The notes beneath the pieces are model-generated. The model was not told where the DNA came from, did no database searches, and saw nothing but the letters and a program-made list of their open reading frames with translations. The position numbers and the translations under genes were made by a program. A stretch of DNA of 48,391 bases from Oscillospiraceae bacterium (GTDB lineage: Bacteria; Bacillota; Clostridia; Oscillospirales; CAG-272). This document shows positions 44,039 through 48,391 of this stretch, in pieces. The stretch is from assembly GCA_015064785.1 (NCBI GenBank), contig SVRM01000014.1:1-48391 (forward strand), in the 5' to 3' direction. Positions within the stretch are counted from its first letter, which is position 1, and every line of letters starts with the position of its first letter.

Positions 44039-44074
44039 AGCCCCCGCAGCACTCATGTGAGTCCTGCGGGGGCT
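44039..44074 (-). terminator. Terminator after the RNA methyltransferase gene
   Basis: AGCCCCCGCAG (44039-44049) pairs with CTGCGGGGGCT (44064-44074), with an inner ACTC/GAGT. On the minus strand TGTTTTAG follows. It may also stop plus-strand transcription from the sigma-factor gene. Confidence 0.75.
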
Positions 44075-44102
44075 GATCGTTTGTCATTGGTGTGGGTGGG
44101 AC

Positions 44103-44939
44103 TCAGTCAGCCTGTCTGACGCGCGTTTCCCAGAAGGCAACAGCGCCAGCGGCGGCGACGTTGAGGGAGTCAACGCGGTGAAACATCGGGATTTTTACCG
44201 TGTAGTCGGCGCACCGGATCGTCTCATCCGTCAAGCCCGTCCCCTCCGTGCCGAGAATCAGCGCAAGGCGTTCCTCTTTTTTCAGCGCGGGATGGTCAAT
44301 CGGTACAGAACGGTCGGTCAGCGCCAGTGCGGCGGTACGGAAGCCCAGCGCATGAAGACGGTCAATGCCGACATGCGGCCAATCGGCGGGGGTTTGTCCG
44401 ATATACGTCCACGGAATCTGGAAGACCGTTCCCATTGAAACACGTGCGGCGCGGCGGATCAGCGGATCACAGCAAGACGGCGTCAGAAGCAGGGCATCCA
44501 CGCCGAGTGCCGCGGCGGAACGGACAATCGCGCCGACATTGGTTGCGTCAACAATGTTTTCAAGCACAGCAATGCGGCGGGCATCGGCACAGATTTCTTC
44601 AACCGTCGGCAGCATTGGACGGCGCATGACTGCAAGAACGCCGCGCGAGAGGGCAAATCCGGTCAGGGATGCCAGAACCGCATCGTCTGCTGTGTAAACG
44701 GGAACATCGGGACACCGTTCCAGAATCGCTGCGGCAGACCCGCAGATGTGTTTCCGCTCCATCAAAAATGAGGTCGGACGGTAGCCTGCATCCAGCGCAA
44801 GCATGATAACCGTTGTGCTTTCTGCAATAAAAATTCCTTTTTCCGGTTCCAGACGGTTGCGGAGCTGATGCTCTGTCAGTCGTGCATATGCATCAAGCGT
44901 CGGATCGCTGATGTCATGAATTTCAATGATTTCGTTCAT
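44103..44939 (-). CDS. SpoU/TrmH-family RNA 2'-O-methyltransferase
   Basis: This 278-residue protein has a short N-terminal substrate-binding domain (residues ~15-105) and a C-terminal knotted SPOUT domain. The three motifs are NVGAIVRSAAALGVDALLL, LILGTEGTGL and IPMFHRVDSLNVAAAGA, which together bind S-adenosylmethionine. It should methylate the 2'-OH of a nucleotide in tRNA or rRNA; the exact site is unknown. I chose the ATG at 44939 (MNEIIEIHD). AGGAGG is 12 bases upstream, slightly far; the frame is open further up but without a better site. The stop is followed by a strong terminator. The gene is a single unit. Confidence 0.9.
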   Translation of the reverse strand: MNEIIEIHDISDPTLDAYARLTEHQLRNRLEPEKGIFIAESTTVIMLALDAGYRPTSFLMERKHICGSAAAILERCPDVPVYTADDAVLASLTGFALSRGVLAVMRRPMLPTVEEICADARRIAVLENIVDATNVGAIVRSAAALGVDALLLTPSCCDPLIRRAARVSMGTVFQIPWTYIGQTPADWPHVGIDRLHALGFRTAALALTDRSVPIDHPALKKEERLALILGTEGTGLTDETIRCADYTVKIPMFHRVDSLNVAAAGAVAFWETRVRQAD

Positions 44940-45039
44940 AGGTGTGGTTTGCCTCCTGTGAAATGCGGAAATGAATTGGGTCCGTGCATCAGACACGGTA
45001 TGTAAATAGTGTAAATCAGAAAGATTCCGCGAATCGGGA

Positions 45040-45068
45040 TTGACGAAAATCCCATGTTGTGATATAAT
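45040..45068 (+). promoter_or_regulatory. Sigma-A promoter pointing into the crp-like gene in antisense
   Basis: TTGACG at 45040-45045, a 17-base spacer and TATAAT at 45063-45068. GGGATT-N6-AATCCC (45036-45053) overlaps the -35 and could be an operator. No plus-strand coding gene follows. Confidence 0.5.
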
Positions 45069-45072
45069 AAGA

Positions 45073-45146
45073 TGTAGTTCAGCTGGAAAAGGTGCTTTGT
45101 CTTCACGTCCGACGAGGAACTACAGCAGTGTGAATTTTTTTCGGTC
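45073..45146 (+). ncRNA. Possible small antisense RNA
   Basis: A transcript from the promoter at 45040-45068 would begin near 45075. TGTAGTTC (45073-45080) and GAACTACA (45117-45124) can close a stem, and seven T follow at 45134-45140. The spacing from stem to T-run is longer than in a normal terminator, and the T-run is the complement of Lys codons of the regulator gene, so this is tentative. Confidence 0.25.
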
Positions 45147-45779
45147 TGCGATGATGACCCCCTCGCGGGTCAGCTTGCCGATTTCGGTGGAAAGTCCAGA
45201 GCGGTCGACCTCCAGATAGTCCGCAAGTGCCTGACGGTCAAAGGGAATCTCAAAGGTGTCTGTGCCGGCAGCTTTGGCGCAGTGCATCAGATAGGCCATC
45301 AGCTTTTCGCGTGTGGTGCGCTTTGATGTCACGTCGATGCGGCGGTGGAAGCTGATTGTTTTCTCGGCAAGATCGCGCATCAGATTGAAGATCAGCTGAC
45401 GGTGAAAACCGCAGTTGTTGGCGCATGTATAGAGAATGTGCGAGCATTCAATATACATGATTTCACACGCTTCCGACGCAATGACGGAAACGGGAAGGAC
45501 TGGGATTTCGGCGCAGGCAAACGCTTCTGCGAATACCTCGGACGGTCCCATCATTGACAGAATACTGCGGTTGCCGTAGTAGTCGGTCTGCTCTACCTGT
45601 ACTTTACCTGACAGGACAATGCCGATGTATTTTGCAGGGGACCCCTCGGCGAAAATCGTATACTTTTTGTCAAAGGTTTCCGTCTTTGCGCCAAGACAGT
45701 CGAGCATCCGGAGCAGATCTTCCTCGGAAATACCGGAAAACAGCGGACAGCGCGCGAGAATCGGGATGTATTTGTTCAT
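45120..45779 (-). CDS. Crp/Fnr-family transcription regulator
   Basis: This 219-residue protein has an N-terminal cyclic-nucleotide-type beta barrel (LFSGISEEDLLRML, FAEGSPAKYIGIVLSGKVQV) and a C-terminal helix-turn-helix (RQALADYLEVDRSGLSTEIG). I chose the ATG at 45779 (MNKYIPILARC), preceded by AGGAGA; the open frame extends upstream but lacks a site. It has scattered Cys but no obvious Fnr-type N-terminal cluster. It is divergent from a ferredoxin-like gene and a flavodiiron protein. Related regulators in anaerobes control oxygen or nitric oxide defence, so the same is likely here. It ends at TAG, at the normal length for the family. A palindrome near its start may mediate autoregulation. 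Confidence 0.9.
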   Translation of the reverse strand: MNKYIPILARCPLFSGISEEDLLRMLDCLGAKTETFDKKYTIFAEGSPAKYIGIVLSGKVQVEQTDYYGNRSILSMMGPSEVFAEAFACAEIPVLPVSVIASEACEIMYIECSHILYTCANNCGFHRQLIFNLMRDLAEKTISFHRRIDVTSKRTTREKLMAYLMHCAKAAGTDTFEIPFDRQALADYLEVDRSGLSTEIGKLTREGVIIADRKKFTLL

Positions 45780-45818
45780 CTGGGTTCTCCTGTGAAAAAA
45801 TTTCAAAAAAATGATCCG

Positions 45819-45834
45819 TGTTGAAAATTCAACA
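45819..45834. promoter_or_regulatory. Candidate operator of the Crp/Fnr-family regulator
   Basis: TGTTGAA-AA-TTCAACA is a perfect palindrome of two 7-base arms. Its centre (45826.5) is 41.5 bases before the predicted start of the plus-strand transcript (TATAAT at 45856-45861, start ~45868), the class II activation distance. It is about +15 on the divergent regulator transcript. Confidence 0.6.
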
Positions 45835-45848
45835 TACTTTTCGTCCAT

Positions 45849-45877
45849 ATTATACTATAATATGATCAGAAAATCAA
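45849..45877 (-). promoter_or_regulatory. Sigma-A promoter of the Crp/Fnr-family regulator gene
   Basis: On the minus strand TTGATT (45877-45872), a 17-base spacer and TATAAT (45854-45849). The predicted start is ~45842. Confidence 0.65.
45856..45861 (+). promoter_or_regulatory. -10 element of the ferredoxin-like gene, no good -35
   Basis: TATAAT at 45856-45861 has only CATACT at the -35 distance (45833-45838). A weak -35 with a palindrome centred at -41.5 fits an activator-dependent promoter. Confidence 0.5.
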
Positions 45878-45962
45878 GAGGCAATCCACTTGAATTTCAT
45901 GCAGGAACAAACTCCCGCATTTCATATGAAAGGAACCCGGACATCCGGGAACATAAATAACT

Positions 45963-46721
45963 ATGGTACGAAAGATTATCCACATCGACAGAGAGAAGTG
46001 CAATGGCTGCGGCGCATGTGCTGCGGCATGTCATGAAGGCGCGATTGAAATGATCAACGGCATTGCTGCCCTGACACGCGAGGACTACTGCGATGGGCTG
46101 GGTGACTGTCTGCCCGCTTGTCCGACCGGTGCGATCACTTTTGAAGAACGTGAGGCTCCGGCGTATAACGAAGCAGCTGTCGAAGCGGCAAAGGCTGTAA
46201 AGCAGGAAGCTGCTGCCCCGCACGCCTGCCCCGGTCACGGTGGACACAAGGGCGGTTGTCCGAGCTCGATGGCAAAAGCGATCCGCCGGGAAGCGTCCGC
46301 GCCGACAGCAGCCGCACAGGCAGTATCTGCTCAGTCCGTTCCGGTACAGGCTGTACCGGCCCAGCTGGCACAGTGGCCGTGTCAGATCAAGCTCGTTCCC
46401 ATCCGCGCCCCGTACTTTGACGGTGCGAATCTCCTGATTGCGGCGGACTGTACAGCATATGCATACGGCAATTTCCACGCGGACTTCATGAAAAACCACA
46501 TTACGCTGATCGGCTGTCCGAAGCTCGATGAGGGCGATTATGCCGAGAAGCTTGAGCAGATCATTGCGCTCAATGATATCAGGAGCGTGAAGATTCTGCG
46601 CATGGAGGTTCCGTGCTGCGGCGGTCTTGAAAATGCCGTCAAACGTGCGATGATCGCCTCCGGCAAGTTCCTGCCGTGGCAGGTCGTGACGATCACCACG
46701 GACGGGAAGATTCTGGAGTAA
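45963..46721 (+). CDS. 4Fe-4S ferredoxin-like protein of the redox stress locus
   Basis: This 252-residue protein has a first 4Fe-4S motif Cys13-x2-Cys16-x2-Cys19-x3-Cys23. A second Cys group follows in CDGLGDCLPACP (Cys43, Cys49, Cys53). After an Ala-rich linker (residues ~65-135) comes a conserved domain with IAADCTAYAYGNFH, LIGCPKLDEGDY and EVPCCGGLENAV. This family is common in anaerobes, often next to a Crp/Fnr regulator and hybrid-cluster or flavodiiron proteins. It is thought to carry electrons or sense redox state. A Shine-Dalgarno AAAGGA is at 45929-45934, 28 bases before the ATG, with a CCCGG/CCGGG hairpin between them. Looping out the hairpin leaves about 14 bases. Confidence 0.88.
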   Translation: MVRKIIHIDREKCNGCGACAAACHEGAIEMINGIAALTREDYCDGLGDCLPACPTGAITFEEREAPAYNEAAVEAAKAVKQEAAAPHACPGHGGHKGGCPSSMAKAIRREASAPTAAAQAVSAQSVPVQAVPAQLAQWPCQIKLVPIRAPYFDGANLLIAADCTAYAYGNFHADFMKNHITLIGCPKLDEGDYAEKLEQIIALNDIRSVKILRMEVPCCGGLENAVKRAMIASGKFLPWQVVTITTDGKILE

Positions 46722-46821
46722 GCAAACGTTTGCACGCCCCTACAGAAAGGGAGCCGTATCCGCTGTCAATCAGAAAACATCATAGTAGTAACACCATATA
46801 TAAATAACAAAGGAGCAAACC

Positions 46822-48391
46822 ATGAACATCACAAACGACATCCGCTATATCGGCGTAAACGACCACAAGGTAGACCTGTTTGAGGGACAGTATAAGGTCC
46901 CTGCGGGCATGGCGTACAATTCCTATGCAATCATCGACGATGAAATTGCAATTATGGACACCGTCGATCAGAACTTCACACACGAATGGCTTGATAACAT
47001 TGAAGCAATCCTCGGCGGAAGAAAGCCCAACTATCTCGTTGTGCAGCATATGGAGCCAGACCACTCCGCAAATATCGTCAACTTTACAAAAGCATATCCC
47101 GATGCAATGATCGTTTCCTCGTCTAAGGCTTTTGCTATGATGAAGAATTTCTTCGGTACCGATTTTGAGGATAAGCAGATTATCATCGGAGAGGGGGATC
47201 GACTGCCGCTGGGCCGTCATACCCTTCACTTCGTCGCAGCACCGATGGTTCACTGGCCGGAGGTTATGGTGACGTACGACGATTACGACAAGGTTCTGTT
47301 CTCAGCGGATGGCTTTGGCAAGTTCGGTGCGCTCGATGTTCAGGAGGACTGGGCGGACGAGGCAAGACGCTACTATATTGGTATTGTCGGCAAGTACGGC
47401 GCACAGGTGCAGAATCTGCTCAAAAAGGCGGCGGGACTTGACATTGCGAAGATTTGCCCGCTGCACGGTCCGGTGCTCACCGAAAATCTCGGCTACTATC
47501 TGAATCTTTACAATACATGGTCCTCCTATCAGCCGGAAACAGAAGGCATTGTCATCGCCTACACCTCTATCTACGGCGGCACGAAGAAAGCGGTTCTCGC
47601 CCTTGCCGAGAAGCTGAAGGCAAACGGCTGCCCGCGCGTCGTGGTGCATGACCTTGCCCGCTGCGATATGCATGAGGCGGTTGCCGATGCATTCCGCTAT
47701 AACAAGCTGGTGCTTGCAACAACGACCTATAACGCAGATATCTTCCCGTTCATGCGTCAGTTCATCGACCATCTGACAGCCCGCAATTACAGAAACAGAA
47801 CCGTTGCATTCATTGAAAACGGCTCCTGGGCGGCACAGGCAGCAAAGATCATGCGCCGGATGCTCGAGGATTGCCCGAATCTGAACCTTGCCGATAATAC
47901 GGTCAAGATCATGTCCGCGCTGAACGAAGAAAGCAGAGGTCAGCTGGATGCACTGGCAGACGAGCTTTGCCGCGAATATCTGGCACAGCAGGATGATACC
48001 GCAAACAAGAACGACATGACAGCACTGTTCAACATCGGCTACGGTCTGTATGTCGTGACCTCCAACGATGGCAAGAAGGATAACGGTCTGATTGTCAATA
48101 CCGTTACGCAGGTGACAAACACGCCCAACCGCATCGCTGTCACGATCAACAAGGAGAACTATTCGCACCATATTATCAAGCAGACCGGTATCATGAACAT
48201 CAACTGCCTGTCCACCGACGCGCCGTTCTCCGTCTTTGAGGCATTCGGCTTCCGATCCGGACGCAATGTTGACAAGTTTGCCGACTGCACGCCGCTCCGT
48301 TCCGACAACGGTCTTGTGTTCCTGCCGCGCTATATCAATTCTTTCATGTCGCTGAAGGTTGAGCAGTATATCGACCTCGATACGCATGGCA
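46822..48391 (+). CDS. fprA: Flavodiiron protein with flavin-reductase domain, cut by the right edge
   Basis: The visible 523 codons encode a metallo-beta-lactamase-type diiron domain (residues ~1-245) with ligands His76, Glu78, Asp80, His81 (HMEPDH), His144, Asp163 and His215. A flavodoxin domain (~250-395, IVIAYTSIYGGTKKA) and the start of a flavin-reductase-like domain (~410 onward, NIGYGLYVVTSNDGKKDNG) follow. Flavodiiron proteins reduce oxygen to water or nitric oxide to nitrous oxide in anaerobes. AAAGGAG lies six bases before the ATG. It follows the ferredoxin-like gene by 100 bases with no strong terminator, so both may be transcribed together under the adjacent regulator. The C-terminus, perhaps with a rubredoxin, is outside the window. 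Confidence 0.93.
   Translation, partial: MNITNDIRYIGVNDHKVDLFEGQYKVPAGMAYNSYAIIDDEIAIMDTVDQNFTHEWLDNIEAILGGRKPNYLVVQHMEPDHSANIVNFTKAYPDAMIVSSSKAFAMMKNFFGTDFEDKQIIIGEGDRLPLGRHTLHFVAAPMVHWPEVMVTYDDYDKVLFSADGFGKFGALDVQEDWADEARRYYIGIVGKYGAQVQNLLKKAAGLDIAKICPLHGPVLTENLGYYLNLYNTWSSYQPETEGIVIAYTSIYGGTKKAVLALAEKLKANGCPRVVVHDLARCDMHEAVADAFRYNKLVLATTTYNADIFPFMRQFIDHLTARNYRNRTVAFIENGSWAAQAAKIMRRMLEDCPNLNLADNTVKIMSALNEESRGQLDALADELCREYLAQQDDTANKNDMTALFNIGYGLYVVTSNDGKKDNGLIVNTVTQVTNTPNRIAVTINKENYSHHIIKQTGIMNINCLSTDAPFSVFEAFGFRSGRNVDKFADCTPLRSDNGLVFLPRYINSFMSLKVEQYIDLDTHG

Noticed and set aside
45071..45125. tRNA-like text (GTAGTTCAGCTGG) near the Crp/Fnr gene
   Set aside because: No acceptor stem, no T arm and no D-stem partner; only the D-loop-like words match.
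45899..46030. A ~43-codon frame overlapping the start of the ferredoxin-like gene
   Set aside because: No ribosome binding site and no conserved-looking sequence; its second half is the ferredoxin gene read in another frame.

Overview
The window looks like chromosomal DNA of an anaerobic, spore-forming member of the Clostridia, most likely an Oscillospirales (Ruminococcaceae-like) gut bacterium. The reasons are an alpha/beta-type small acid-soluble spore protein, consensus TTGACA-17-TATAAT promoters with AGGAGG ribosome binding sites, oxygen-sensitive enzymes (a glycyl radical enzyme with its activase, and a flavodiiron protein), SLH and lipoprotein surface proteins, and frequent TTG starts. 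The taxonomic call is an inference from gene content, not from a marker gene.

Layout. 1-5.8 kb, minus strand: three related lipoproteins with a large N-terminal domain and a solute-binding-protein-like C-terminal part, with no permease or ATPase nearby; the first runs off the left edge. 6.0-8.2 kb: pfkA with a long structured leader, a tRNA-Ser(GGA) with its own promoter and terminator, an orphan promoter, and a spore-protein gene with a sigma-G-like promoter. 8.5-25.5 kb, plus strand: a Wzx/Wzy-type exopolysaccharide cluster with four GT4 glycosyltransferases, an N-acetyl sugar amidotransferase, two pyruvyl transferases around an FrhB-type iron-sulfur protein, polymerase, flippase and two Wzz/BY-kinase-like proteins with altered Walker A motifs. 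It ends in a glycogen-type branching enzyme. No initiating sugar-phosphate transferase is visible.

25.6-28.0 kb: a two-gene phage-derived locus (DUF6291-like protein and a tail-fibre-like protein) with its own strong promoter and no other phage gene. 28.1-30.1 kb: a secreted SLH-domain protein fused to a solute-binding-protein domain. 30.5-34.2 kb: a heterodimeric ABC exporter. 34.3-37.3 kb, minus: a sugar isomerase/epimerase and a GH78 alpha-L-rhamnosidase. 37.5-40.5 kb, plus: a glycyl radical enzyme of unrecognised substrate class and its activase. 40.8-44.0 kb: an ECF-type sigma factor joined to a very long C-terminal region, interrupted by an in-frame TAG. 44.1-48.4 kb: an SpoU-family RNA methyltransferase, a Crp/Fnr regulator, and a divergent ferredoxin-like gene and flavodiiron protein. 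A palindrome in the divergent region sits at about -41.5 from the predicted ferredoxin-gene start.

A family of nested stem-loop repeats (30.1-30.35, 34.22-34.26, 40.53-40.69 and 43.96-44.0 kb) follows stop codons closely. The copies share GGGGYTGYTGCATTT-type outer arms and/or CTCCCTC/GAGGGAG inner stems. The most unusual items are the interrupted sigma-factor fusion, the glycyl radical enzyme with a CQD active-site candidate, the isolated tail-fibre locus and the repeat family.
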